DNA of 64,000 nucleotides, from positions 118,771 through 182,770 of the forward strand of contig NZ_RJUD01000005.1 in assembly GCF_024343675.1 (NCBI RefSeq), in the 5' to 3' direction. Source of the DNA: Lacihabitans sp. CS3-21. Its GTDB lineage: Bacteria > Bacteroidota > Bacteroidia > Cytophagales > Spirosomataceae. Shown here one piece after another: positions 10,140-19,456 of the stretch (within the stretch, counting starts at the first letter, position 1; the number at the start of each line of letters is the position of its first letter). Position numbers and translations under genes: made by a program. The notes under the pieces are model-generated. The model ran no database searches. It was not told where the DNA came from and saw only the letters and a program-made list of their open reading frames with translations.

Positions 10140-11036
10140 ATGAAGTTGAAATTTTACCTCGTTTTAGTTGGTAGTTTTTTGGGTGTTCAAATAACTAAGG
10201 CACAAATGCCACACGATGCCATTTATATGCCCAAAAGCACAGCTTGTTTGGCTGTGAGCTATGGTAGCAGCAGTTGGAAAGAGTATTGGGAAAATACGCT
10301 CAAAAGAGAAAATCTAAACATTGGAACACATACTACACAAAGCGTTATGCCGATGATTGCCGCAGGAATTACGGATAAACTGAATGTTATCGTGGGTTTA
10401 CCTTATGTTTCTACAAAGGCGAGTGCGGGAAATTTGATGGGTCAAAAAGGTCTCCAAGATCTTTCTCTGTGGGTCAAATATAAGATGTTCGATGATGGCG
10501 GTTTGTCCCTGCATGCCATAGGAGGTGCTTCTACTCCAGTTTCGGACTATGTTCCTGACTTTTTGCCAATGTCTATAGGTTTGAAAAGCAAAACCGCCAC
10601 AGGAAGATTGTTGGCCAATTATCAACACAAGTCTGGACTGTACCTTACCGCTCACGGAAGTTATTCAGGTCGCTCAAAAATAAAAGTTGACAGAGATGCA
10701 TATTTGGCGAATGGCAAGATGTATAATACAGATGAGGTAGCCCTACCCAACACAACTGACGCAGCTATTAGGATTGGCTATTTGAAAAAGGCGATTCAAG
10801 CGGAAGCATTTATTGAAAGAAATGCTTGTGTTAGCGGTGACAATATCAGAAGGAATGATATGCCATTTCCAACCAACAATATGAGAATGACTATCGTTGG
10901 AGCTTATGTCAAATTTCAGCCCAAAAATATTGGTTTGAATGCCCGAGTAAATTACGTTACGAATGGACTTAATGTTGGTCAGTCATTTGGCTACAGTGTC
11001 GGTTTATTGTTTCAGATTAACAATCTCAAGTTTTAA
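10140..11036 (+). CDS. Outer-membrane beta-barrel protein, transporter-like
   Basis: The protein has 298 residues with a signal peptide (cleavage likely after TKAQ, about residue 21). The mature part is rich in alternating short beta strands (for example GRLLANYQHKSGLYLTAHGSYSG) and ends in an aromatic C-terminal strand (LLFQINNLKF), as outer-membrane barrels do. It resembles the MetA-pathway-of-phenol-degradation/transporter-type barrels of Bacteroidetes, but the substrate is unknown. It is 21 bases upstream of a haloperoxidase-like lipoprotein, which suggests a joint role at the outer membrane. Confidence 0.65.
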   Translation: MKLKFYLVLVGSFLGVQITKAQMPHDAIYMPKSTACLAVSYGSSSWKEYWENTLKRENLNIGTHTTQSVMPMIAAGITDKLNVIVGLPYVSTKASAGNLMGQKGLQDLSLWVKYKMFDDGGLSLHAIGGASTPVSDYVPDFLPMSIGLKSKTATGRLLANYQHKSGLYLTAHGSYSGRSKIKVDRDAYLANGKMYNTDEVALPNTTDAAIRIGYLKKAIQAEAFIERNACVSGDNIRRNDMPFPTNNMRMTIVGAYVKFQPKNIGLNARVNYVTNGLNVGQSFGYSVGLLFQINNLKF

Positions 11037-11057
11037 TTTTTTAAAGAATATTCAAAA

Positions 11058-12596
11058 ATGAAAAATATTTTAAAATCTATAGTAGGATGTATAGCTTTTT
11101 GCATAGCTTTTTCCTCATGCGACAAAACTGTGGACGAGCCCATAACAGATGCTTATATTCCAGCCTCGTTAGACTTAGGTGCGGGTTCTTGGAAAACGTA
11201 TATTTTATCTTCACCTACAGAGGTGCCAATAGCTGAACCAAAAACTGCTTCCTCTGCGGAATATTTGGCCGAAATTGCTGCATTGAAGACAACAATTTCC
11301 ACGATTACACCTGAGAACAAAAAAGCCATTAAATATTGGGGTGCTGGAGCCACTTACAGGTGGAATGAAATAGCACGAGAATTGTCGGCAAAGTATAATC
11401 AACCTCCAGCATCAAACTCAGAGGGTAAATATCCAGTGCCAGACGCAGCCAATCCACTTGCTGATCCTCGTTTTCCTTTTGCTAATCCGCCTTACGTTTC
11501 TCGTGCTTTGGCTTATTTGAGTGTGGCTCAATACGACGCTTTGGTAAGTGCATGGAATTATAAAACAAAGTATAATAGAAAAGCTCCTTCAAAAAATGAT
11601 GCTGCGGTTTCTGTTCTTTTGCCAGTTTCGGATTTGCCATCATATCCTTCAGAAGACGCCGTTGTAGCGGCAGCTTCTTATACTATTCTTGTGGCCATGT
11701 TTCCAGGAGAAGTTCCTTATCTAGATGGTAAACTTGCCGAGGCAAAAAATACTAGATTATGGGCTGGAATGAACGTACCGAGCGATATTTCTGCTGGTGA
11801 TGCTCTTGGAAAAGCGGTTGGGGCCAAAGTTATGGCTAAAGCCAAAACGGATGGTATGGCTGCATCTAACAATCAGGCTTTAACAGCTGGAATGATAGAA
11901 AACGCTAAGAAATTGGGTATAAAAACCCCATGGGCAAGTCAAGAAACGCCAGCAAGACCACCTATGTTGCCTAATTTTGGATCGGTTTCCACTTGGAATT
12001 TTGACAAAGCCGCAATGATTAAAATCAGACCATCAATACCATATTTAGAAGATACTAAGGAATTTCAAGATGATATAGCCGAACTCAATAAAATCAATAA
12101 AAACCAAACCCGAGAACAATCTAGAATTGCTAATTTTTGGGCTGACGGTCCTGGTAGTTACACGCCTCCTGGTCATTGGCATAGAACTGCTGCCAATGCA
12201 GCCTTTGATGCTAAATTCAGCGAAGTTAGAATGGCAAGAACTTTGGCTTTGGTTGGTACCGCTCTTATGGATGCTGGAATAGCTTGTTGGGATACAAAAT
12301 ATTACTATTATACCCCTCGCCCCCAACAGTTTGGATTAAAAACCTCTGTAGGTTTACCTAATTTCCCTTCTTATACATCAGGCCATTCTACTTTTTCTTC
12401 GGCAGCCGCTACGGTTTTAGGTTCAATATTTCCCTCAAAGTCAGCTGAGTTTGATGCTCAAGCTTTAGAAGCTTCAAATTCGAGGGTTTTTGGACTGATT
12501 CACTACAGGATAGATTGTGAGATGGGATTAGCCCATGGTAAAAAAATCGGGGACTTTGCCATTGCCAGAGGTAAAGCAGATGGGTCAGGGCTTTAA
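11058..12596 (+). CDS. Vanadium-haloperoxidase/PAP2-like lipoprotein
   Basis: The protein has 512 residues with a lipoprotein signal (lipobox ending FSSC, Cys near 21). The vanadate/phosphate-binding motif set of the vanadium haloperoxidase-acid phosphatase superfamily is complete: KYYYYTPRP (K-x6-R-P, Lys near 414), SGHSTFSS, and SRVFGLIHYRID (S-R-x5-H-x3-D). Family members oxidise halides with peroxide or hydrolyse phosphate esters; the sequence does not decide between these. It lies between two barrel-like outer-membrane genes with short gaps, so an operon is likely. It is more divergent than the two paralogues at 13809 and 55866. Confidence 0.82.
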   Translation: MKNILKSIVGCIAFCIAFSSCDKTVDEPITDAYIPASLDLGAGSWKTYILSSPTEVPIAEPKTASSAEYLAEIAALKTTISTITPENKKAIKYWGAGATYRWNEIARELSAKYNQPPASNSEGKYPVPDAANPLADPRFPFANPPYVSRALAYLSVAQYDALVSAWNYKTKYNRKAPSKNDAAVSVLLPVSDLPSYPSEDAVVAAASYTILVAMFPGEVPYLDGKLAEAKNTRLWAGMNVPSDISAGDALGKAVGAKVMAKAKTDGMAASNNQALTAGMIENAKKLGIKTPWASQETPARPPMLPNFGSVSTWNFDKAAMIKIRPSIPYLEDTKEFQDDIAELNKINKNQTREQSRIANFWADGPGSYTPPGHWHRTAANAAFDAKFSEVRMARTLALVGTALMDAGIACWDTKYYYYTPRPQQFGLKTSVGLPNFPSYTSGHSTFSSAAATVLGSIFPSKSAEFDAQALEASNSRVFGLIHYRIDCEMGLAHGKKIGDFAIARGKADGSGL

Positions 12597-12619
12597 CAAA
12601 AAAATTAAATAACTAAGAA

Positions 12620-13684
12620 ATGAAAAGAATATTATTTTTAATTGGTCTCGTTTTTTCAATCACTCAAGCTTATTCCCAAGGTTGTATAGCGGTTAGGCAC
12701 ATGGCTTGTGCTTCAGGAAGAGTAAACAATGGGACATCGACAATGTTAGATGGTCAATGGCAATTTACCACTGGATACAGATATTTGCACTCCTATAAAC
12801 ATTTTGTGGGAACAGAAGAGCAACCTCAACGAGTTGCGGAAGGTACAGATGTGAGAAACTGGTCACATTCCTTCGATTTTGGTCTTTCCTATGCTGTAAA
12901 TGATAGACTCAATATTGCACTCAATATGCCCTATAATGACAATGCAAGGTCTTCATTATATGAACATTATGGAAACTCCGTAGAGGTAAATCCTGAGAGG
13001 AAGAGGTTTTTTACTTATTCCAGAGGAATTGGTGATTTGAGGCTCACCTCTACTTATTGGGTTCTAGATCCTAACACCCATTTGAAAGGCAACTTTGCTA
13101 TTGGTTTGGGTGTTAAGGCTCCTACTGGCGATGCCAACGTGCAGGGTGATTTTTATAAATTAGATAAAAATAAAAAAGAATATATTCTTAGCAAAGCCGT
13201 TGATCAGTCTATTCAATTGGGCGACAGTGGGTGGGGGGCTAGTATCGAAATTCAAGGATATCAATCTGTATTCAAGAATGCAACTGTCTATTATAATGGG
13301 TTTTATCTATTTAGTCCTAAAGGAGTTAATGAGCAAACGGGCCTTTCAGTACCCGATCAATTTGCTGGTAGAATTGGAATGAATTATAATATTTTGCCAA
13401 AAAAAGGTTTAGCTCTGAGCTTGGGAGGAAGAGTGGAAGGATTGCCCGCCATTGATGCAATTGGTAATAGTGAGGGTTCTCGCAGGCCTGGTTATATTGT
13501 TTCAATCGAGCCAGGTGTGGTGTGGATGAACAGCAGACATACCGTTGCGGTTTCTACTCCTTATGCCCTTATTCGTAATCGAATCAAATCGTGGAGTGAT
13601 CGCCAAGATCCAGCTGGGTTAAAGCATGGAGATGCCGCTTTTGCAGATTATTTTGTTTCAGCAACTTATTCATATAGATTTTAA
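12620..13684 (+). CDS. Outer-membrane beta-barrel protein
   Basis: The protein has 354 residues with a signal peptide ending near ITQAYSQ. The mature protein has many predicted amphipathic beta strands and the C-terminal aromatic strand YFVSATYSYRF, which is typical of Omp85-assembled barrels. It carries no recognised enzymatic motif. It follows the first haloperoxidase-like gene by 23 bases and is separated from the second by a large hairpin. The arrangement barrel-peroxidase-barrel-peroxidase suggests paired units. Confidence 0.65.
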   Translation: MKRILFLIGLVFSITQAYSQGCIAVRHMACASGRVNNGTSTMLDGQWQFTTGYRYLHSYKHFVGTEEQPQRVAEGTDVRNWSHSFDFGLSYAVNDRLNIALNMPYNDNARSSLYEHYGNSVEVNPERKRFFTYSRGIGDLRLTSTYWVLDPNTHLKGNFAIGLGVKAPTGDANVQGDFYKLDKNKKEYILSKAVDQSIQLGDSGWGASIEIQGYQSVFKNATVYYNGFYLFSPKGVNEQTGLSVPDQFAGRIGMNYNILPKKGLALSLGGRVEGLPAIDAIGNSEGSRRPGYIVSIEPGVVWMNSRHTVAVSTPYALIRNRIKSWSDRQDPAGLKHGDAAFADYFVSATYSYRF

Positions 13685-13735
13685 TAGTAATTAATCGCAT
13701 AATTCAGTCTTGTTAGATAGTTTTAGCAGTATTTA

Positions 13736-13793
13736 TTGGTAAAAATTATAGAAATCAAAATTGTGGTCTCATTTTTGATTTCTTATTTACCAA
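13736..13793. promoter_or_regulatory. Long two-part hairpin between barrel and haloperoxidase genes
   Basis: Outer arms TTGGTAAA/TTTACCAA and inner arms AGAAATCAAAA/TTTTGATTTCT are perfect and nested, with a 12-base loop and an unequal internal bulge (six and two bases). There is no T-run after it, so it may be an attenuator, an mRNA-processing element or an operator. It ends 15 bases before the next ATG. Confidence 0.6.
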
Positions 13794-13808
13794 CATAAAT
13801 AGCGTGGT

Positions 13809-15164
13809 ATGAAAAGTAATGTTTTTATTTTGTTTCTAGTAGGTGTAGTTTCTTTTGTTGGATGCAAAGACACAACTGAGGTGCCTGTTGCTCCAGTAGA
13901 ATTAGAAATTGCCAATACTGTAGCTGACAAATGGGGAGAAATGACCCTACGTCACTTGAAAGTCCAGAATTTAAAAACGCCCACCTATGTTTCCAGGTCT
14001 TTGGGCTATATCGGGCTCACCATGTATGAGACAGTGGTAAACGGAAGCATAGTTTACCAGTCAGTAGCCAAACAGTTAAATGGATTAGGTGAGTTACCAA
14101 AGCCCGAAATAGGTAAATCCTATGATTGGGAGACTTCTTTAAATGCAGGACAAGCCTATATGATTAAGCAAATGTGGCAACATGCTATGGCAGATGATAA
14201 TAAAAGAATTGATTCTCTCGAAAATGCCATTTTTGCCGAAAGAAGTTTAGCAATTAAAGATACAGCCATTGTGAACCGCTCCAAAAGATATGGTTTGAGT
14301 ATAGCAAAAGCAATCTACGAATGGTCTAAAACTGATGGTGGACATTTGGGTTATTTGACAAATTTTGATGCTAAGTATGCTTTTCCAAAAGGAACTAATT
14401 TTTGGACACCTCCTTTAAACGGACAATCCTCGGTTTTGATGCCTTTGCACCCGCATTGGGGCAAAAATCGCACCTTTACATCCACAAATTCCCAGCTTCC
14501 TGTGCCTCAAATTATTCCTTATTCTGACGATAAGAACTCAGCTTTTTATAAAGAATTTAAGGAAGTTTATGATATCCAGTTGGCTTTAACACAAACACAA
14601 AAAGAAATAGCCAATTGGTGGGGTGATGATCCTTCAGAAACTTATGCACCTCCTGGGCATTCATATAGTTTGGCTTTACAAATTTTGAGAGTAAAAAAAC
14701 CAAACTTATTTACCGCGGCAGAGTCTTTTGCCAAAGTGGGTATGTCCGTGGCTGATGCCTTTATCAATTGTTGGAAATGTAAGTATACCTATCACTCCGT
14801 AAGACCGGCGGCTTACATTAGAAAAAACATCAAAGGTTCATTTGAGCAATTTTGGCCAGAGCCTCCTTTTCCAGCTTTTGCATCAGGACATTCCACACAA
14901 GCATCTTCTGCTGCAGAAGCTCTGATAAGTGTTTATGGCGATAACGTAGCGTTTGATGACGTTACGCACGTAGGTCGTCCTAAAGACATATTCAGAAATG
15001 TTGAATACAAGAAAAGAAGTTATACTTCAATTTCTCAAACTGCCATTGAATGCGGTATTTCGAGACTTTATGGAGGAATTCATACCCGCCAAGATAATGA
15101 AGTAGGTTTGGCAGAAGGTAAAAAGATAGGGGCAAATATCAATGCTCTTTCTTGGAAAAAGTAA
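13809..15164 (+). CDS. Vanadium-haloperoxidase-like lipoprotein
   Basis: The protein has 451 residues with a lipobox ending at VGC (Cys near 19). The signature K-x6-R-P (KYTYHSVRP, Lys near 325), FASGHSTQAS (Ser near 359) and SRLYGGIHTRQD (His near 425) is complete, so the vanadate pocket should be intact. NWWGDDPSETYAPPGHSYSLALQ is a long block shared with the paralogue at 55866. The enzyme is predicted to face the periplasm or cell surface. Halide or phosphate specificity cannot be read from the sequence. Confidence 0.85.
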   Translation: MKSNVFILFLVGVVSFVGCKDTTEVPVAPVELEIANTVADKWGEMTLRHLKVQNLKTPTYVSRSLGYIGLTMYETVVNGSIVYQSVAKQLNGLGELPKPEIGKSYDWETSLNAGQAYMIKQMWQHAMADDNKRIDSLENAIFAERSLAIKDTAIVNRSKRYGLSIAKAIYEWSKTDGGHLGYLTNFDAKYAFPKGTNFWTPPLNGQSSVLMPLHPHWGKNRTFTSTNSQLPVPQIIPYSDDKNSAFYKEFKEVYDIQLALTQTQKEIANWWGDDPSETYAPPGHSYSLALQILRVKKPNLFTAAESFAKVGMSVADAFINCWKCKYTYHSVRPAAYIRKNIKGSFEQFWPEPPFPAFASGHSTQASSAAEALISVYGDNVAFDDVTHVGRPKDIFRNVEYKKRSYTSISQTAIECGISRLYGGIHTRQDNEVGLAEGKKIGANINALSWKK

Positions 15165-15201
15165 TTTTTTTAAAAAATATATATCGTCAATTCTGAAAAA
15201 T

Positions 15202-15226
15202 GGCCTCTTATGAGGTCTTTTTTTTT
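15202..15226 (+). terminator. Terminator after the haloperoxidase gene
   Basis: GGCCTC and GAGGTC form a short stem (one wobble pair) with a TTAT loop, followed by nine T. This closes the 10-15 kb gene block. Confidence 0.75.
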
Positions 15227-15262
15227 GAATTTTATTTCCAAAGCATTTTCAGAAAAAATCTG

Positions 15263-15270
15263 TACATTTG
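15263..15270 (+). promoter_or_regulatory. -7 element upstream of the DUF1080 gene
   Basis: TACATTTG fits TAnnTTTG and lies 22 bases before the ATG. No convincing -33 element is visible. Confidence 0.4.
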
Positions 15271-15292
15271 AACTTCAACCATTTCTTAAAAT

Positions 15293-16162
15293 ATGAAAAC
15301 TATTATCTGCTTTTTATTAGGTATTTCCTTTGCATTTGCCCAAAAAAAATCTGACTGGCAAAGTCTTTTTAATGGCAAGAATCTCGATGGCTGGGATATC
15401 AAAATCTCAGGTCGTGACGTAAACGAAAACTACAAAAATACTTTTTTGGTAGAAGATAAAATGCTCAGAGTAAGCTACAAAGAGTACGAAACTTTCGGAG
15501 ACAACTATGGACATTTGTACTTTAAGACTCCTTATTCACATTATATTTTGGACTATGTTTATAGATTTACCGGTAACCAAACTCCAGGAGGAGCGTCTTG
15601 GAATGTTAGAAATAGTGGTGTGATGTTTCATTCACAATCGGCTCAAAGTTTGAGTTTTGATCAAGACTTTCCCGTGTCTTTAGAAATGCAACTATTGGGA
15701 GGCTTAGGGAATGGCCCAAGACACACAGCAAACCTTTGTACGCCTGGTACACATGTTTACATCAAAGACAAACTTAGAATGGAACATTGTATAGACTCAG
15801 ATTCAAAAACGTATGACGGCGACCAATGGATAAAAGCCAGATTGATAGTTTTGGGAGATTCTATGGTGCATCAAATCATAGAAGGTGACACCGTTTTGAG
15901 TTATCAAAAAACCAAAGTAGGAGAGGGAACCACAAAGAATTTCAATTGGAAACAGTGGGGATTTAGCGAAGAAGCTGCTACTTTTTGGGAAAAGCAAAAC
16001 GGACAACCACTCAAAGAAGGTTATATAGCTTTGCAAGCCGAAAGTCATCCTATTGATTTTAAAGACATTAAATTGCTGAATCTAAAAGGATGTATGGACA
16101 AAAAAGCTAAAAATTATAAAAGTTATTATTTAGAAATGGATAAGAATTCCTGCAAGTATTAA
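15293..16162 (+). CDS. DUF1080 (3-keto-disaccharide hydrolase-type) secreted protein
   Basis: The protein has 289 residues with a short signal peptide ending near FAFAQ. The DUF1080 opening (WQSLFNGKNLDGWDIKISG) is unmistakable, and the jelly-roll-like body shows NSGVMFHSQ and the terminal DFKDIKLLNL. Characterised members hydrolyse 3-keto-glycosides; many others are unassigned. The C-terminal addition (GCMDKKAKNYKSYYLEMDKNSCKY) resembles a small Cys-containing binding tail. It has its own promoter motif, so it may not share regulation with the haloperoxidase block. Confidence 0.8.
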   Translation: MKTIICFLLGISFAFAQKKSDWQSLFNGKNLDGWDIKISGRDVNENYKNTFLVEDKMLRVSYKEYETFGDNYGHLYFKTPYSHYILDYVYRFTGNQTPGGASWNVRNSGVMFHSQSAQSLSFDQDFPVSLEMQLLGGLGNGPRHTANLCTPGTHVYIKDKLRMEHCIDSDSKTYDGDQWIKARLIVLGDSMVHQIIEGDTVLSYQKTKVGEGTTKNFNWKQWGFSEEAATFWEKQNGQPLKEGYIALQAESHPIDFKDIKLLNLKGCMDKKAKNYKSYYLEMDKNSCKY

Positions 16163-16310
16163 TTAAAGTCATTTCTAAATCTGCTTGGCAATTTATATTT
16201 TATAAAGTATCATTTTATCTTTTATCATCTTATTTTCTTGGATGTGATTGTCGAGAAAAAACAGCATTTTGTAGTTGAAATCTCCAAGGCTATGGATTCT
16301 GTGAAGTAAT

Positions 16311-16336
16311 ATCTAAAAATATTTATATTTTTAGAT
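16311..16336. promoter_or_regulatory. Perfect 11-bp inverted repeat upstream of the esterase gene
   Basis: ATCTAAAAATA and TATTTTTAGAT are separated by TTTA, 36 bases before the esterase ATG. It is a candidate operator; no T-run or G+C-rich stem supports a terminator. Confidence 0.45.
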
Positions 16337-16372
16337 GAATTATTTATTTTCAGCCTTTTATACAATACAAAA

Positions 16373-18028
16373 ATGAAATCATCAAGACGAAATTTTATCC
16401 AATCACTCGGTGTGGTGGGAGCTGGATTAGGAATCTCTAGCGAAACACTCGCTCATGCCAAAGATATTAAAGGTACAAAGCCAAACTCCGATGACCAGCA
16501 GCTGTTTGTGGGGGACAATATTGCCATCACAAATACTGAACACGGAAAAGTGAGGGGATTTATACTTAGGGGAATAAACACTTTTCTTGGCATTCCCTAC
16601 GGTGCAGATACTTCCGGTAAAAATCGTTTTATGCCACCTCAAAAGCCTTCCGCTTGGACAGAGATAAAACCTACACTCTGGTGGGGGAATTCTGCCCCTC
16701 AAATCATGGAGAAGCGTTATGCAAATACTTATGCCTCATTTGTAGATCACTGGAATTACGACGATGTTTCAGAAGATTGCCTCAAAATTAATGTTTGGAC
16801 ACCCGCACTAGATGCCCAAAAACGCCCAGTTTTGGTTTGGCTGCACGGCGGTGGTTTTGTAAATGGCAATGCCATTGAGCAAGATGGTTACCATGGAGAA
16901 AATATTTCTAGACTTGGTAATATCGTTTTTTGTTCATTAAATCACAGATTGGGAGCTTTAGGCTATAGCCATTTGAAAGCCGCTGGTGGTCATCCGGCCT
17001 CGGGCAATGTTGGAAATCTTGACATGGTTTTGGCTCTTGAATGGGTAAAAAACAATATCGTAAATTTCGGTGGAGACCCCAACAATGTAACCATTATGGG
17101 TCAGTCGGGTGGAGGGTCGAAAGTGACCACATTGATGAATATGCCTTCAGCAAAAGGACTTTTCCATAAAGCTGTGGTACTTAGTGGAGGTTCATTGACT
17201 GGTGTTAATAAGGAATATGCAGAGAAATTGGGCCAAAAAGTTATGGAGGAGGCCGGTTTGAAAAATGGTGAAATAGAAAAATTGCAACAGATTCCATGGA
17301 GAGAATATATAGATATTGCCGATAGGTCTGTTGTCAAAATGTCTGAAGAAGCTAAACGACTAAACATTGCCAGAGGAGGTTTTTCTCCTGTTGCTGATGG
17401 CGAATATATGAATGGAGGGGCATTCTTTGCAGATTCTAATCATTTTTCAGCTGATGTACCAGTGATTATTTGTTCCACTTTTAATGAGCAAAGTCCAAGT
17501 AGGACAGATGCCAAATTAGAGGGAATCACTTTGGCCGAAGTCGAAGAAAAAATTAAGCCAAGATTCGGTCAAAAGTCAAGTGAAATTGTGGAGGCTTACG
17601 CCAAGAATTTTCCCAAAGCCCGTCCAGTTGAGATTTGGTCAATGATTTTATCAAATCGTAAAAATGCAGTAGCTATAGCAGATGCAAAAGTTTCGCAGAA
17701 GAAAGCACCAGTTTATTTGGCTTGGTTTGGTTGGCAGCCGCCGCTTTTTGATGGCCGCATGCGTGCTTTCCATTGCGACGATATTTGCTTTTGGTTTTAC
17801 AATACCGACCTTATGCTTACGCATACGGGTGGGGGCAAACGACCAAGAGCTTTGTCAGAAAAAATGTCAAAATCACTTTTAAGTTTTATAAAAACGTCTA
17901 ATCCAAATGGTGGCGGATTACCAACATGGAAACCCTATACTACCCAAAACGGAGAAACGATGATTTTGGATGATAATTCAGTGTTAGCCAATAATCCTGA
18001 CGGAGAAGCGAGGAAATCTTTGGCTTAG
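16373..18028 (+). CDS. Type-B carboxylesterase with Tat signal
   Basis: This is a 551-residue alpha/beta hydrolase of the carboxylesterase/para-nitrobenzyl esterase family. The N-terminus SSRRNFIQSLG is a twin-arginine export signal. The oxyanion-hole HGGGF motif and the nucleophile elbow GQSGGG (Ser near 245) are present, followed by the typical VVLSGGSLTG. The catalytic acid and histidine regions align by position (around residues 340 and 470), but I cannot fix them precisely. It is probably periplasmic. The substrate is unknown. Confidence 0.85.
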   Translation: MKSSRRNFIQSLGVVGAGLGISSETLAHAKDIKGTKPNSDDQQLFVGDNIAITNTEHGKVRGFILRGINTFLGIPYGADTSGKNRFMPPQKPSAWTEIKPTLWWGNSAPQIMEKRYANTYASFVDHWNYDDVSEDCLKINVWTPALDAQKRPVLVWLHGGGFVNGNAIEQDGYHGENISRLGNIVFCSLNHRLGALGYSHLKAAGGHPASGNVGNLDMVLALEWVKNNIVNFGGDPNNVTIMGQSGGGSKVTTLMNMPSAKGLFHKAVVLSGGSLTGVNKEYAEKLGQKVMEEAGLKNGEIEKLQQIPWREYIDIADRSVVKMSEEAKRLNIARGGFSPVADGEYMNGGAFFADSNHFSADVPVIICSTFNEQSPSRTDAKLEGITLAEVEEKIKPRFGQKSSEIVEAYAKNFPKARPVEIWSMILSNRKNAVAIADAKVSQKKAPVYLAWFGWQPPLFDGRMRAFHCDDICFWFYNTDLMLTHTGGGKRPRALSEKMSKSLLSFIKTSNPNGGGLPTWKPYTTQNGETMILDDNSVLANNPDGEARKSLA

Positions 18029-18042
18029 AAGTTTAAAAATTG

Positions 18043-18074
18043 CCACGAATTCATGATTTGTTGTGGGTTCGTGG
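18043..18074. terminator. Hairpin between convergent genes, possible bidirectional terminator
   Basis: CCACGAA and TTCGTGG pair around an 18-base loop in the gap between the esterase and the convergent ATPase. T-runs on either side are short, so the function is uncertain. Confidence 0.35.
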
Positions 18075-18116
18075 TGATTTTTGCTAAACAATCTTGTTGT
18101 CAAGTTTTTAGGTATT

Positions 18117-19403
18117 TTAGACTACGGTATTTACCGCATAGAGTGCAATATTTGTTAACCACGCTTCCTTTCTAAACTTGCTCATTGAAGTTCTATAAGC
18201 ATTTTTGTTATCAAATTTCTCCACAAAAACTTTCAGGCTTTTGGCTTTTAGATTTTCCTCGGCTTTCACTTCAAGCGGTATTATTTTATTTTCTCTTTGG
18301 AAAACGAATTCAACTTCAGCATTACCCAGAGGTGCAGACCAATAATAAAGATTAGTTTTTGGAAATAATTGTTGGCAAACATACTGCTCTGTCAATGCAC
18401 CTTTGAATTCCGATAGTATTGTATTTTTCTCCAATAAAATTTGCTTATCTAGTCCTCCCATTGCATTCAAAAGCCCTATGTCTAAAAAGTAAAGTTTAAA
18501 ATTGTCAAATTCTGCATATGCATTGAGTGGTATTTCTGGTTTGCTTAGGTTGTTTACCCTAAGAATAAGGCCCGCATCCACTAGCCAAGCGATTGCCAAT
18601 TCAAATTCTTTGGCTCTGCCACCTTTTTTTATTTGCCCATAAATGAATTTCTTATTTTCTTTAGAAAGTTGACTTATTATGGAATTCCAAACCAATTTGA
18701 TTTTAGGAACGATTTCATTTGGTGCATATTTCGCAAAATCGTTTGCATATCCAATCAAAATTTTGTCTTGTATTTCTCTGACAGTTTCAAGGTTTTTGTT
18801 TTTCAAGTATTCGTTTACGGCATCTGGCATACCCCCAATGTAATAATACAAGCGTAATTGCTCCACAAGTCTTTCATGAAAGCTGTTCAATAAGTCCCAA
18901 TTGGAGTTTTTAATTTCAGCAGCTAAGCGTTCTTCATTATTTGACTCCAAAAACTCAATAAATGACATAGGATATAAATTCAAGAAATCAACTTTTCCAA
19001 CTGGAAAAGAATGTTTTTTTTGCATTGAAACGCCTAGTAATGAGCCTGCGGCCACTATATAGTATTCTGGAGCGTTTTCATAGAAATATTTGAGTGCGGT
19101 TAATCCTTTTTCAGCTTCTTGAATTTCGTCAAAAATTAATAGCGTATTCCTTGGTTCAATTTGTTGATTAGTTTCTATTTCTATAGCCGCTATGATTCTT
19201 TGAATATTGTAATCTGGAATGAACAAATCTTTCAGTCTTGTGCTGCTTTCAAAGTTTAGATATACATATTTTTTGAAGTTTTGGTCGCCAAAATTCTTCA
19301 TTAACCAAGTCTTTCCTACTTGCCTTGCTCCTTGGATTATAAGAGGCTTTCTAGTTGGAGAGTTCTTCCATTCTATTAGTTTTTGACTTAAATCTCTTTT
19401 CAT
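18117..19403 (-). CDS. AAA ATPase with DUF4143
   Basis: The protein has 428 residues. An N-terminal AAA_14 domain shows Walker A GARQVGKTWL (residues 20-29) and Walker B LLIFDEIQEA. The C-terminal half is DUF4143, ending in a nuclease-like fold region with EFVFQRENKIIPLEVKAEEN; the E-x-K within it recalls PD-(D/E)xK sites. This family is common, patchily distributed and of unknown function in bacteria and archaea. It is monocistronic, with an inverted repeat at the start codon and three palindromes upstream, so tight regulation is plausible. Confidence 0.85.
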   Translation of the reverse strand: MKRDLSQKLIEWKNSPTRKPLIIQGARQVGKTWLMKNFGDQNFKKYVYLNFESSTRLKDLFIPDYNIQRIIAAIEIETNQQIEPRNTLLIFDEIQEAEKGLTALKYFYENAPEYYIVAAGSLLGVSMQKKHSFPVGKVDFLNLYPMSFIEFLESNNEERLAAEIKNSNWDLLNSFHERLVEQLRLYYYIGGMPDAVNEYLKNKNLETVREIQDKILIGYANDFAKYAPNEIVPKIKLVWNSIISQLSKENKKFIYGQIKKGGRAKEFELAIAWLVDAGLILRVNNLSKPEIPLNAYAEFDNFKLYFLDIGLLNAMGGLDKQILLEKNTILSEFKGALTEQYVCQQLFPKTNLYYWSAPLGNAEVEFVFQRENKIIPLEVKAEENLKAKSLKVFVEKFDNKNAYRTSMSKFRKEAWLTNIALYAVNTVV

Positions 19404-19407
19404 GTTG

Positions 19408-19433
19408 ATTTACAGTAATTTAATGCTGTAAAT
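19408..19433. promoter_or_regulatory. Inverted repeat just upstream of the ATPase start
   Basis: ATTTACAG and CTGTAAAT are perfect eight-base arms ten bases apart, beginning four bases upstream of the ATPase start codon. It is probably an operator or a start-occluding mRNA hairpin. Confidence 0.5.
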
Positions 19434-19456
19434 TTATGAATTATTTCATTATGATG

